Below are positions 49,067 through 58,747 of a stretch of DNA of 64,000 bases, piece by piece (the first letter of the stretch is position 1; every line of letters starts with the position of its first letter). Origin of the DNA: Winogradskyella vincentii (GTDB lineage: Bacteria; Bacteroidota; Bacteroidia; Flavobacteriales; Flavobacteriaceae); the NCBI RefSeq assembly GCF_020166345.1, contig NZ_JAIUJS010000003.1, forward strand, positions 186,001 to 250,000, read 5' to 3'. The position numbers and the translations under genes are program-made. The notes under the pieces are model-generated. The model searched no databases. It worked only from the letters and a program-made list of their open reading frames with translations, and had not been told where the DNA came from.

Positions 49067-49530
49067 TTAAATGTCAAGAGCATCTTTATATCTGACCTCT
49101 TATAGGGACTATTTTCCTCTAGACTTAATTCTTTAAAACCATATTTTCTATACAAATAAATGGCATTTTTCAACTTTGTGCTAGAATAGAGCAGAAGGGC
49201 TTCAATGCCATTTTCCTTTGAAAAATCAATACAATACTTTAAGATTTTTTGACCAATTTTTTTGCCCCTTTCCTCTGGTGAAACAGCCATTTTTGTTAGT
49301 TCTAGAACACCTTTTGTTTCAGTCGGCATAAGTGCAACGGTACCCACAATTTTGTTATCAATTTTTGCAAAAAATATGTGTCCACCCTTATTAATAATAT
49401 ATTTTTCAGGTTTACTTAGAACTTCTTCATCGAAAGGCTCAACATAAAAATAGGTTTTAAGCCACTCGATATTTAAATCGTAAAAATTTTGAGAATGTAT
49501 TTTATGAAAATCTATAATTTCAACTTCCAT
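49063..49530 (-). CDS. GNAT family N-acetyltransferase
   Basis: This is a 155-aa GNAT domain. Motif A for acetyl-CoA binding is VSPEERGKKIGQKILKY, with the preceding strand VLELTKMAV. A tail region LYRKYGFKEL is typical. It overlaps the upstream hutG by 11 bases and is probably cotranscribed with it. The substrate is unknown; small-molecule acetylation is as likely as protein acetylation. Confidence 0.9.
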   Translation of the reverse strand: MEVEIIDFHKIHSQNFYDLNIEWLKTYFYVEPFDEEVLSKPEKYIINKGGHIFFAKIDNKIVGTVALMPTETKGVLELTKMAVSPEERGKKIGQKILKYCIDFSKENGIEALLLYSSTKLKNAIYLYRKYGFKELSLEENSPYKRSDIKMLLTFN

Positions 49531-50539
49531 TGGCTCTTATAAAATCTGTAATCAAATATGCAATAGCTTTACCAACACTTTGTTGAGTTTTTTTTGTTGG
49601 TGATGCCTCACAGATGTGTAAATATTTTACGTTTCTATTTTGGCCAAAGAAATTAATAAATTGTCTTGCTTGTTTCATGGAAAATCCACTTGGTGTCATG
49701 GCACTACTTGGCATATTTTCTATGGCATCACAATCTAATTCAATTCCAAAAGATTCTTTTGAAATAAATTCAGAGGCATACATAAGTTGGTCCTGAAAAT
49801 CCAATTCATTTCGTATTTCAATAGACTCGTAAGTATTAAACTTGATGTTCTTAAGTTTTTTAATTGTCTTAAATATTCTTGATGAGGTATAGTTTTCGTG
49901 TAGACCAAAAATAAAATAACGCTTTAAAAAGCCCTCTGCAAAGGCATAACTGAATCCATTGCCACTGTGTCTACCTTCTTCGGCTCTAAAGTCTGTGTGA
50001 GCATCGAGATTTATGACATTAATCTTATTGTTCAATGCCAATGAAGTACCTTTTATATTTCCATAGGAATTGTTGTGCCCACCACCAATAATTATTGGAA
50101 TCTTACCGGCTTTAACGATACAAGCTACCAGATATGTAACATCACTATCAATCTTTTCAACCATTGATCGTATTTGTGTCAATGATTTTCTTTTAGTTTG
50201 ATCTATCTCATTAAGTGTGTTTTGTTCTTCTTCGTAACTTAAGTGTCCTAGAACTGCAATTCTCTTTGCATTGGTGTACGCATTGCTTTGGGTATTTAGC
50301 AGTGCCTTAATTGCAGATTCCCAGGCTTTTCTTGTGCCAGGTTGCCCTAAATTAGCTTGTACGCCAATATCTTCAGTAATGCCAAATATTACATAGTCGA
50401 CATCTAAATTGGTAATAGCTTCGTATATGTTATTGAGGTTAGAAAATAACCTTATTTGTTCACCAAATTTTGATTCGCCTTTACGAGAGTTCACGATTAG
50501 ATCTCGATCTTTCTTAGAGAGTAAAACAAGATTTTTCAT
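49520..50539 (-). CDS. hutG: Formimidoylglutamase-like ureohydrolase
   Basis: This is a 339-aa arginase/ureohydrolase fold enzyme. The binuclear manganese ligands are all visible: His155 (GGGHN), Asp179, His181 and Asp183 (LDAHTDFR), and Asp269 and Asp271 (ELDCD). Hydrolysis of N-formimidoyl-glutamate to glutamate is the most likely reaction because the imidazolonepropionase gene hutI lies nearby on the same strand. A plus-strand coiled-coil gene now separates the two. An arginase or agmatinase role is less likely. Confidence 0.88.
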   Translation of the reverse strand: MKNLVLLSKKDRDLIVNSRKGESKFGEQIRLFSNLNNIYEAITNLDVDYVIFGITEDIGVQANLGQPGTRKAWESAIKALLNTQSNAYTNAKRIAVLGHLSYEEEQNTLNEIDQTKRKSLTQIRSMVEKIDSDVTYLVACIVKAGKIPIIIGGGHNNSYGNIKGTSLALNNKINVINLDAHTDFRAEEGRHSGNGFSYAFAEGFLKRYFIFGLHENYTSSRIFKTIKKLKNIKFNTYESIEIRNELDFQDQLMYASEFISKESFGIELDCDAIENMPSSAMTPSGFSMKQARQFINFFGQNRNVKYLHICEASPTKKTQQSVGKAIAYLITDFIRANGS

Positions 50540-50631
50540 ATGGTGAATAAAATAAAGATTAAATGTACATTTTTATTTTATCTTTAAATCAAATTAAAAG
50601 AGGGATTAACAATAACTTAAAAACATAATTT

Positions 50632-51519
50632 ATGGAAAGTTCGCAAAAATCAGGAATAGGTCTTAAGGTAGGATTAGGAATTCTATTGGTTCTATTTTTA
50701 GGAACTGCATTTTATGCATCTAAACTTTACAGTGACAAGCAAGAAACCGAAAAGGTTTTAATTAGTGAAAAGCAACAAGTAATGAAAGACCTTAGCAACA
50801 TGGCTAAGGATTACGATGCCGCAATTGCAGAAGGTGAAAGAACAAATCAAGACCTTATTGATGCTAGGGAACGTATTCAGAATCTAATGGATTCATTAAA
50901 GGTGTCTCAAAACAGTGTTAATAGCTTATGGAGATATAGAAAGAAGTATTTAGCACTGCAGGAAGAAATGGAAATTCTGTTGGAAGAAAATGATCGTTTA
51001 AAAGTAGAAAACGAATTATTGGCGGTTTCATTAGATAGTACTCAAGTTCAGTTAAAAGAACGTACAATGTTTACAGATTCACTTTTAGTCCAAAATACAG
51101 AGCTAGCTAATGTTGTTGAAGATGCGGCAGCATTACAGACTGTAGGCCTTAAAGGATTAGGTGTTATTGAAAGAAGAAGTGGTAAACAAATACCAACAGA
51201 ACGTGCTAGACGTAGTGATAAAATTAAAATCTGTTTTACAGTAGCTAAAAACGCTTTGACAGAGGCTGGCGATAAAGAACTATATGTTCAGGTCATAGAC
51301 CCTAAAAACAATGTATTAGGTTCAAATGGACAAGTTCAATTTGATGATCAAGTTTTAAATTATAGTCTCATCAGCCGTTTTAATTATGAAAATCGCAACC
51401 TAGATATTTGTGAATATATTAGTGCTTCAGATGAATCAAAATTTGAAGAAGGACGATATAGAGTAAACGTATTTAACGATAAAGAATTGATTTCTGCTTC
51501 AGAATTTGTTCTAAAGTAG
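50632..51519 (+). CDS. Membrane-anchored coiled-coil protein of unknown function
   Basis: This is a 295-aa protein with one N-terminal membrane helix (about 9-29) and then a long coiled coil (about 32-160) rich in Glu, Asp, Gln and Lys. A C-terminal beta-rich domain (about 175-295) includes KIKICFTVAKNAL and ISASEFVLK. It probably projects into the periplasm. It lies between hutG and hutI on the opposite strand and may belong functionally with the unknown operon at 40.5-49.1 kb, whose gene 1 is also coiled-coil; that link is speculative. Confidence 0.82.
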   Translation: MESSQKSGIGLKVGLGILLVLFLGTAFYASKLYSDKQETEKVLISEKQQVMKDLSNMAKDYDAAIAEGERTNQDLIDARERIQNLMDSLKVSQNSVNSLWRYRKKYLALQEEMEILLEENDRLKVENELLAVSLDSTQVQLKERTMFTDSLLVQNTELANVVEDAAALQTVGLKGLGVIERRSGKQIPTERARRSDKIKICFTVAKNALTEAGDKELYVQVIDPKNNVLGSNGQVQFDDQVLNYSLISRFNYENRNLDICEYISASDESKFEEGRYRVNVFNDKELISASEFVLK

Positions 51520-51550
51520 CCTTCAATTCCTTAATTGGTTGATTAATAGC

Positions 51551-51585
51551 AAAAATTCCAGAAGTATTTCTTCTGGATTTTTTTA
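51551..51585. terminator. Bidirectional terminator
   Basis: TCCAGAAG / CTTCTGGA hairpin with A run before and T run after, between the convergent coiled-coil and hutI genes. Confidence 0.88.
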
Positions 51586-51586
51586 T

Positions 51587-52822
51587 TTATAATAATTGGC
51601 CGTTTATAATTATTTGATCAACCGGGTTGTGAGCAAATGAGTAAGGGATTTCCCTGTAATGATTCATAGGTTTTGTAATAATAAAATTTGCCTTTTTACC
51701 TCTTGTAACACTTCCGTACATATTACTTATACCCATAGCATAGGCACCATTAATCGTAGCGGCATTTATGGCTTCTTCTGGTGTTAGCTTTAGCTTAGCA
51801 CATGCAGCACCAACAATAAAGTTCATATTTCCACTAGGAGCTGAACCAGGATTATAGTCAGTGGCAATAGCAAGCGGTAAGCCTGCATCAATTAACTTTC
51901 TTGCAGGCGTGTAGGGAATACCTAAGAAGAATGAGCATCCAGGTAAAGCTACAGGCATAGTATTACTATCTTTGAGTGCTTCTATATCTCCGTCATTTAA
52001 TAATTCTAGATGATCTACAGATAAGGCATTATGCTTTACACCTAATGCAACACCACCAAGAATATTAAATTGATTTACATGAATTTTTGGCCTGAAATTA
52101 TGGACTTGACCTGCCTTTAAAATGGTTTCTAAATCTTCAATATCAAAATAACCTTCTTCACAAAAGACATCAATAAAATGTGAAATATTAAGATCACCAG
52201 CTTTGGGAATTAATTCGTTAGTAATCAACTTAATGTACTCCTCTTTGTTTTTTCTATATTCCTCTGGTATGGCATGAGCGGCAAGTAATGTAGGAGCAAT
52301 AAACGCCAAAGTATCCTGTTTAATACGTTTAATTACTCTAAGCATTTTTAATTCTGCATCTATCGTAAGCCCATAACCAGTTTTAATTTCAACAGCACCA
52401 GTGCCCATTTTAATAATTTCATCTAGTCTCTTTATAGATTGATTATAGAGATCCTCTTCAGATGTATTTTGTAATTTTTTAGCTGAATTTAAAATACCAC
52501 CACCACGGCTGGCAATATCTGCATAACTCAAACCATTTATCCTATCAACATATTCACCTGTTCTATCACCAGCATATACTATATGTGTATGGGAATCACA
52601 CCAAGATGGAAGTACAATTCTTCCCGTAGCATCGATAGTAGTTTCTGCTTCAATAGGATGGTATTCATCCATGGTACCATATTCAATTATGGTATCATGT
52701 TCTATATACAAATAGGCATTCTCTAAAATTGAAAGTTTCTTCATTTCCTCACCTTTTACAATGGTGACATTATGCTTATGAACCTGAAGAAGTTGTTTAA
52801 TGTTAGTTATTAGTATTGACAT
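51587..52822 (-). CDS. hutI: Imidazolonepropionase
   Basis: This is a 411-aa amidohydrolase of histidine degradation that opens the imidazolone ring to give formiminoglutamate. I chose the ATG at 52822 because the longer frame starts with lysine-rich non-family sequence. The zinc ligands begin with CDSHTHIVYAGDR (His78, His80). Later HVNQFN, VDHLE and ATDYNPGSAPSG are family motifs. The C-terminus is typical. HutG, which acts next, is encoded downstream on the same strand. Confidence 0.95.
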   Translation of the reverse strand: MSILITNIKQLLQVHKHNVTIVKGEEMKKLSILENAYLYIEHDTIIEYGTMDEYHPIEAETTIDATGRIVLPSWCDSHTHIVYAGDRTGEYVDRINGLSYADIASRGGGILNSAKKLQNTSEEDLYNQSIKRLDEIIKMGTGAVEIKTGYGLTIDAELKMLRVIKRIKQDTLAFIAPTLLAAHAIPEEYRKNKEEYIKLITNELIPKAGDLNISHFIDVFCEEGYFDIEDLETILKAGQVHNFRPKIHVNQFNILGGVALGVKHNALSVDHLELLNDGDIEALKDSNTMPVALPGCSFFLGIPYTPARKLIDAGLPLAIATDYNPGSAPSGNMNFIVGAACAKLKLTPEEAINAATINGAYAMGISNMYGSVTRGKKANFIITKPMNHYREIPYSFAHNPVDQIIINGQLL

Positions 52823-52864
52823 TTTGTTGGATGGTTTAACGTAAAGATTATCATTTTTTTTGAA

Positions 52865-52902
52865 TAAAAAAAACGCCAATCTTCTGAAGAATGGCGTTTA
52901 AA
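52865..52902 (-). terminator. Terminator after fumC
   Basis: On the minus strand, AAACGCCA pairs with TGGCGTTT, followed by a T run, just after the fumC stop. Confidence 0.85.
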
Positions 52903-52918
52903 ATATTTCAGCTTTAAT

Positions 52919-54316
52919 TTATTTTAAGCTTCCGACCATATCTTCTGGTTTTACCCAGTCATCATAATCTTCAGCGGATACATATCCCAGATTGATGGCT
53001 TCTTCTTTTAGGGTCGTTCCATTTTTGTGAGCCGTATTAGCAATTTCTGCCGCTTTGTAATAACCTATTTTTGTATTTAAGGCAGTAACTAGCATTAAAG
53101 AATTATTTAAAAGTTCTTTAATAACTGCATGATTAGGTTCTATGCCACTGGCACAGTTCTCATCAAAGCTCACGCATGCATCTCCAATTAATTGAGCAGA
53201 TTGTAAAATATTAGCTGCCATCATAGGTTTAAAAACATTCAACTCGTAATGTCCTTGAGTACCACCAACACTAACAGCGACATCATTACCCATTACCTGA
53301 GCACATACCATAGTAAGTGCCTCGCATTGAGTAGGATTTACTTTTCCAGGCATTATTGAACTACCAGGTTCATTAGCTGGAATAATGATTTCACCAATAC
53401 CAGAACGTGGACCTGAAGCCATCATTCTAATATCATTTGCAATTTTATTTAATGAAACAGCTATTTGTTTTAAAGCGCCATGAGTTTCTACAATTGCATC
53501 ATGTGAAGCCAATGCTTCAAATTTATTTTCAGCGGTTACAAAAGGTAATCCTGTAAACTCAGCTATATAATTTGCTACAAGTACGTCATAACCTTTTGGT
53601 GTGTTTAGTCCAGTTCCAACCGCAGTGCCACCAAGAGCAAGCTCACTTAAATGCAATAATGTATTTTCTATTGCTTTTAAACCATGATCTAATTGAGAAA
53701 CATAACCAGAAAATTCTTGACCCAAAGTTAGGGGAGTAGCATCCATTAAATGTGTACGTCCAATTTTCACAACATCTTTAAATTCAATCGATTTTTTGTG
53801 TAATGTGTTACGTAGCTGAATTATTCCTGGAATTGTTGTTTCTACAACTTTTTTATATGCTGCAATGTGCATACCAGTTGGGAAAGTATCATTAGAGGAC
53901 TGTGATTTATTGACATCATCATTAGGTTGAATGGTCTTTTCGCCTTCACCAATTTTCTTGCCTGCTATTTGATGAGCTCTGTTAGCAATTACCTCATTGA
54001 CATTCATGTTACTTTGTGTCCCAGAACCAGTTTGCCATATCACCAACGGAAATTGGTCGTTATGTTGGTTGTCTAATATTTCATCACAAACTTGAGCTAT
54101 AAGATCTCGCTTATCTTTAGTTAGTACACCAAGCTCACAATTAGCATAAGCCGCAGCTTTTTTAAGATAGGCAAATCCATGTACCACTTCTAGTGGCATA
54201 GAAGCTGGTACTCCAATTTTAAAGTTATTTCGAGAGCGTTCTGTTTGGGCTCCCCAAATTTTATCAGCAGGTACTTTTACCTCGCCCATAGTATCTTTTT
54301 CTATTCTATAATTCAT
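52919..54316 (-). CDS. fumC: Class II fumarate hydratase
   Basis: This is a 465-aa enzyme converting fumarate to malate in the TCA cycle. It matches the fumarase/aspartase superfamily with [21 protein letters not shown] in the first half and the signature [13 protein letters not shown], whose mobile loop carries the catalytic serine. The length and [15 protein letters not shown] region fit iron-free class II fumarases. It is a single-gene unit with its own -7 promoter match and terminator. Confidence 0.97.
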   Translation of the reverse strand: MNYRIEKDTMGEVKVPADKIWGAQTERSRNNFKIGVPASMPLEVVHGFAYLKKAAAYANCELGVLTKDKRDLIAQVCDEILDNQHNDQFPLVIWQTGSGTQSNMNVNEVIANRAHQIAGKKIGEGEKTIQPNDDVNKSQSSNDTFPTGMHIAAYKKVVETTIPGIIQLRNTLHKKSIEFKDVVKIGRTHLMDATPLTLGQEFSGYVSQLDHGLKAIENTLLHLSELALGGTAVGTGLNTPKGYDVLVANYIAEFTGLPFVTAENKFEALASHDAIVETHGALKQIAVSLNKIANDIRMMASGPRSGIGEIIIPANEPGSSIMPGKVNPTQCEALTMVCAQVMGNDVAVSVGGTQGHYELNVFKPMMAANILQSAQLIGDACVSFDENCASGIEPNHAVIKELLNNSLMLVTALNTKIGYYKAAEIANTAHKNGTTLKEEAINLGYVSAEDYDDWVKPEDMVGSLK

Positions 54317-54342
54317 GATGTAATTAATTTTAAAAAGCTCTG

Positions 54343-54350
54343 CAAAATTA
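54343..54350 (-). promoter_or_regulatory. Promoter -7 element of fumC
   Basis: On the minus strand the sequence is TAATTTTG, a match to TAnnTTTG, about 27 bases before the fumC ATG. No -33 TTG is evident at the right distance. Confidence 0.5.
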
Positions 54351-54489
54351 CAGATTTAGAATGTTTTAAATACTGAAGAATATCATTTTATTTACGAACT
54401 TTTCATTTTACAGTTTGTAGTAATTGAAGTAAATGTAATTAGTGAATTTTATTCTGAAAATATTGATGTAGAGTTCTAATTCTCGAATC

Positions 54490-55164
54490 TTAATCAACAA
54501 TTTTACCATCTACCATAGTTAATTTTCGATCAGCCATGTTGGCTAATTCTTGATTGTGTGTAACAATGACAAATGTCTGTTTAAACTTATCTCTTAATTT
54601 AAAGAAGAGCTGGTGAAGTTGTTCTGCAGATTCACTATCTAAATTACCTGATGGTTCGTCTGCAAAAATGATGTTTGGTTGGTTTATTAATGCTCTGGCT
54701 ACAGCCACTCGCTGTTGTTCGCCACCAGACATGCTATTTGGTTTATGATTGATTCTATCACCAAGACCTAAATATTCTAAAAGTTCTTTGGCGCGTTTTT
54801 CCGCTTCAATTTTTGGCGTTTTATTTATAAATGCTGGAATACAAACATTCTCCAAGGCCGTAAATTCCGGTAAAAGTTGATGAAATTGGAAAATAAATCC
54901 AATATTTTCATTTCTAAACTTGGCAAGAGTTTTATCACCTAAATCTTTGATTGACTTATCATTAATAATTAATTCAGTTTCGTCAGTGTAATCAGGTTTA
55001 TCTAGGGTTCCCAAAATTTGAAGAAGTGTAGTCTTACCAGCTCCAGATGCTCCTACTATGGAAATAATTTCGCTTTCATCAATAGTTATATCAACTCCCT
55101 TTAATACCTGTAAGTCTTTAAAGGCTTTTTTAATTTGTTTAGCTGAAATAACCGTTTTACCCAT
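54490..55164 (-). CDS. LolD/MacB-like ABC transporter ATP-binding protein
   Basis: This is a 224-aa ATPase of the LolD/MacB/FtsE-like group. Walker A is GASGAGKT (38-45), the signature is [15 protein letters not shown] and Walker B is [14 protein letters not shown]. These ATPases drive lipoprotein release or export through a MacB-fold permease. No permease gene is adjacent, so the partner must lie elsewhere. It is a single-gene unit between fumC and a DUF5916 gene. Confidence 0.9.
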   Translation of the reverse strand: MGKTVISAKQIKKAFKDLQVLKGVDITIDESEIISIVGASGAGKTTLLQILGTLDKPDYTDETELIINDKSIKDLGDKTLAKFRNENIGFIFQFHQLLPEFTALENVCIPAFINKTPKIEAEKRAKELLEYLGLGDRINHKPNSMSGGEQQRVAVARALINQPNIIFADEPSGNLDSESAEQLHQLFFKLRDKFKQTFVIVTHNQELANMADRKLTMVDGKIVD

Positions 55165-55204
55165 ACAAGCGTGAAAGTAACATTAAATGTGTAAATGCGC
55201 AATA

Positions 55205-57664
55205 TTAAGAGGTGGTTTTGTTCTTTTTAAAGACTGATTTAATACCTTGCCAATCGATAAAATATTGAAGACGAACGGATACCGTATGCTGAACAGGTTG
55301 CTCAAAAAGTAGGTCTAAACTTTCGCTAAAATTATCGTCTACATTTTCATCATTGCTAAAAAGTTGATTTCTATACAAAACCGTTAAAAAACTACCTTGG
55401 ACAAATTGCCATGAGTAGCTTAAGTCAATATTCCAAGTACTAAAGTTAATATTAGGATCGTTACTTAGATTACCTAAGTTGTATCCCGATGCTGTAGTGA
55501 GCCTACCATTATCTAGTAAGGTGAATAAATCATAATCGTAGATTACGGTATCCCAATAGTGCCTAAATACTAAACCAAGTGAATGAAAAGGATCAAAATT
55601 GTAATTCCCTCTTAGTGAATTGGTAACCCGTTGTCGATTACGTTCTCCAAAAATAGGTTCGTCATTTTCACGTGTTGCATAGCCACGATCACCGTTTCTG
55701 TAGTCAAAGTTTAAGCCGTAAACTAATAACAGTTTATCACTAACACGTACCCTAGGTCGAAATTCAATATCATAGCGAAATAAATCTCGACCATCCTCAA
55801 AAAGTGCACCCATATTGGCTCTTATATCTACTGCAAATACCCTATTGTAATTTGTAGATATATTTCCGCCTAGACTCACAAAATTCTCAAATATAAAAGG
55901 TCTGCCATCTCTAGACTCAAAGAAATCGTACTGTTTACCTGGCTCAACATTTAGTCGAAAACCATAGGAGTCTAATCCTACACGAGTTGTAGCTCTGTAA
56001 CGACCTCCAAAATTAAATCTAGAAAATGTACTTGGATCAACCAAGCGTCTATAATTTATAAAACCATTAATTCTATAACTATTTAATCGGCCTTGAGGTT
56101 CAAAAATCTGATAGGATACATCAGCACCAAAATCATTCCGATTGTTCCTTAAATTGAGCCCCATGTCATTAATATCAAATTTCGTATCTGCGAATCTGTG
56201 ATCAAAACCATAACGGAAGTTACCACCAACTTTCCTAAATCTGAAGAAACTACTAAAGCCTGTTTCCCAATCTTCATTTTGATCGTTAATATTACTCATT
56301 CTCAGTTCGGTATCAATACGATACGTATTGCTTTTGTTTACAAGATTAGCTACCAGTGCTGTTGCATTAGCATCTCTAAACTCTCCAGAGCGAGTGACGT
56401 TGGTATTTATAAGACTTACAGCCGAGTTTCCTCCAAATTGCTGATCTACTACTAAAATATTGTAATTTGCTAATGGCTCCACAACCTCTTCCCGTTGTTC
56501 TCCTGTGATGGTATTTGTAATACTAGCATAGGTTTTTTCCGTAATTGCATTCAAAAACCCAATTCCTAACCCTTTTTTTGTTCTACCAGATAATTTTACA
56601 GCATTGAGGACATTGACCTCATTTGGTTCATTTATGACTTCGTTATCGTTGAGGTCGACATTTCCTGTTGGATCATTTCCTATCCTTCTTGAGAAAAAAA
56701 GTCCACCCTTTGAGAATAAATCAACCCCTTCTGTAAAAAACTGTCGTTGTTCTTGAAATGTTTGTTCAAAAGGACCAAGATTTAGTACAATATTATCGAA
56801 ACCAGCTTGACTAAAATCAGGTATTAGAGTGGCATCGAGAGTGAAATTATCTGTTATCCCATATTTTACATCCATTCCAAAACGTAATTCAGATGTGGTT
56901 TCTCCATTAAAATCGTCTAATATTGCAGTTGAGAAAGGGTAAAGATTAAGACGTACAGGTGGTTGGATATCATCTAGCCCTAGAAGTTCACCATGGTATA
57001 ATCCTTCATTACCTTTTGTTGGGTCTATTGGATTCCAACTATAATTTGAACGTTCTCTTCTGAAGTTACGGCGAAATTGTATACCCCAAACTGGATTTTC
57101 TTGTTCAGGAAAACGCAACGTTCTGTAGGGAATCTCAATTTCAACGACCCATCCATTATCAACAATTTGGACAGCACTACGCCATACCGCATTCCAACTT
57201 CTGTCTGTCCCAATACTTGGATTCGCTATAGCATCTGCCTGTTGGCCAGAACTAAACACTGTAAATTGGGTATCGTTTTGAGAATCATTGTTGGGGTTTA
57301 ACACAACCATAAAAAAATCAGATTGTCCAAAATTATCTCTTGCTGTTAGCTGACTCATCATTTTTTCAGGATTGTCATAGAGATATGCACCCACATAAAT
57401 AGCTCTATCGTCGTAGGATATTTTTACTTCAGTACGTTCGTCTTGGGGACGTGTCTTACCAATACCAGGCTCAAATTCAACAAAGCCAGTAGCGAAATCT
57501 GCATTTCGCCAAGTTGCGTCATTAAGATTTCCATCAATTTTTGGTGCTTTTTCCGCACGTGAAATATTAAGTTTCTTTTTATCTTGACTACTAACTGTTC
57601 CAAAAAAAAAGATCAAGTAGGAGAGTAAAAGTAATGACCGTATTGGTAGAATGAAGCGTAGCAA
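55205..57664 (-). CDS. DUF5916 outer-membrane protein with N-terminal CBM9-like domain
   Basis: This is an 819-aa protein with an N-terminal signal peptide ending at VSSQ. A CBM9-like sugar-binding domain (about 35-210) includes AEKAPKIDGNLNDATWRNA and YDDRAIYVGAYLYDNPE. The remaining about 600 residues form DUF5916, a beta-barrel-like region with regular aromatic strands, e.g. FSTWNIDLSYSWQFVQGSF. The family is widespread in Bacteroidota and poorly characterised. It is probably in the outer membrane and may bind polysaccharide or peptide. It ends 40 bases from the LolD-like start. Confidence 0.9.
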   Translation of the reverse strand: MLRFILPIRSLLLLSYLIFFFGTVSSQDKKKLNISRAEKAPKIDGNLNDATWRNADFATGFVEFEPGIGKTRPQDERTEVKISYDDRAIYVGAYLYDNPEKMMSQLTARDNFGQSDFFMVVLNPNNDSQNDTQFTVFSSGQQADAIANPSIGTDRSWNAVWRSAVQIVDNGWVVEIEIPYRTLRFPEQENPVWGIQFRRNFRRERSNYSWNPIDPTKGNEGLYHGELLGLDDIQPPVRLNLYPFSTAILDDFNGETTSELRFGMDVKYGITDNFTLDATLIPDFSQAGFDNIVLNLGPFEQTFQEQRQFFTEGVDLFSKGGLFFSRRIGNDPTGNVDLNDNEVINEPNEVNVLNAVKLSGRTKKGLGIGFLNAITEKTYASITNTITGEQREEVVEPLANYNILVVDQQFGGNSAVSLINTNVTRSGEFRDANATALVANLVNKSNTYRIDTELRMSNINDQNEDWETGFSSFFRFRKVGGNFRYGFDHRFADTKFDINDMGLNLRNNRNDFGADVSYQIFEPQGRLNSYRINGFINYRRLVDPSTFSRFNFGGRYRATTRVGLDSYGFRLNVEPGKQYDFFESRDGRPFIFENFVSLGGNISTNYNRVFAVDIRANMGALFEDGRDLFRYDIEFRPRVRVSDKLLLVYGLNFDYRNGDRGYATRENDEPIFGERNRQRVTNSLRGNYNFDPFHSLGLVFRHYWDTVIYDYDLFTLLDNGRLTTASGYNLGNLSNDPNINFSTWNIDLSYSWQFVQGSFLTVLYRNQLFSNDENVDDNFSESLDLLFEQPVQHTVSVRLQYFIDWQGIKSVFKKNKTTS

Positions 57665-57854
57665 TGAATGTCGTTTTTAAAAATAAACTGATAAAAATGT
57701 TGTTTAAAGTTGCAAAACTACATTTACAAATGTGCAACTGCTCTTAATTAAACGTTAAAAAGGTCTAACGGATGTTAATGTCTTGATGCGGTTTTGTCAG
57801 TTTTAAATTATTTGGAATACTTATTGCTTAGTAATTATAAATTAATCTTTATAA

Positions 57855-58121
57855 ATGAATAAATACAAAATTTTAGGATGGAGCATATTATTTGATGCAT
57901 TAGGTTTTGTATCATTAGTTTTTCCTCCATTTGATTTTATTTGGGCGCCTTTGTCCGCTTACCTAATGACTAAACTTTACAAGGGGAAAGAAGGAAAGAT
58001 AGCTGCAATAATATCATTTGTTGAAGAGGCATTACCCTTTTTAGATGTAGTACCTACCTTCAGCTTAATGTGGTTATATACCTATGTTTTAAAATCAAGT
58101 ACAGTTACCAATAAAGCATAA
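57855..58121 (+). CDS. Small multi-pass membrane protein
   Basis: This is an 88-aa protein with two or three hydrophobic helices (about 8-38 and 66-80) and a conserved-looking FVSLVFPPFDFIWAPLSAYL. I do not recognise the family. It has its own terminator immediately after the stop codon. Confidence 0.72.
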   Translation: MNKYKILGWSILFDALGFVSLVFPPFDFIWAPLSAYLMTKLYKGKEGKIAAIISFVEEALPFLDVVPTFSLMWLYTYVLKSSTVTNKA

Positions 58122-58149
58122 AAAAAGCGCTCATTTGAGCGCTTTTTTT
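58121..58149. terminator. Bidirectional terminator
   Basis: AAAAGCGCTCA / TGAGCGCTTTT hairpin with A and T runs, between convergent genes. It overlaps the last base of the upstream stop codon. Confidence 0.9.
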
Positions 58150-58166
58150 GAATGGAATTAAGATGT

Positions 58167-58724
58167 TTAATTCACATCATAAGTAAATGTAGCTTCAATA
58201 TCCGTTTCTCCACCAGCACCAATAGCTGTACCATCATTTGGTTTAGTAGGTTCATGCTTTAAAACTACCGTTAAAGTATTTCCAGTTGCAGCATCACCAG
58301 ATGCCAAAGTAATATTTACACCAATTGGGTTTCCGTTTCCATCACTGTCGTTATAATTTAGTGATGTACCAGATGCACCAGTAAAGTTGTAAAATACTTG
58401 ATGTTCATCATCTTCTTCTAATACTTCTAAAGTGATATTCTCAGCAGGTGATTCTAATTCGTTTAAAAATTCAATTTCACCACCATACGTAGTATTTGCC
58501 ATTAATGAGCCGCTTACAGTAACCACTGGAGCGTTTGGACCATCACCGTCTGCATCACGTGATTGGAACACAATTGGTGTCCCTCCTCCAACAGCTTGAA
58601 GGCTTAAAGTCATGGTTGTAATTACCTCTTCTTCATTTACAGGTGCAGGATCATCATCATCACTACAAGCCGTAAAAAGCCCGATACTTAAAAATAAAAT
58701 TAAAAGGTGTTTTATCGTTTTCAT
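58167..58724 (-). CDS. Acidic lipoprotein partner of the TonB receptor
   Basis: This is a 185-aa lipoprotein with lipobox FTAC (Cys20), followed by an Asp-rich stretch (CSDDDDP). The mature part is acidic and beta-rich, with DADGDGPNAP and NDSDGNGN segments that could bind calcium. It lies 23 bases after the TonB-dependent receptor gene and is probably cotranscribed. In Bacteroidota such pairs form outer-membrane uptake systems, with the lipoprotein capturing substrate. The exact substrate is unknown. Confidence 0.85.
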   Translation of the reverse strand: MKTIKHLLILFLSIGLFTACSDDDDPAPVNEEEVITTMTLSLQAVGGGTPIVFQSRDADGDGPNAPVVTVSGSLMANTTYGGEIEFLNELESPAENITLEVLEEDDEHQVFYNFTGASGTSLNYNDSDGNGNPIGVNITLASGDAATGNTLTVVLKHEPTKPNDGTAIGAGGETDIEATFTYDVN

Positions 58725-58747
58725 AATATTAATTTATTGAGTTTTTG

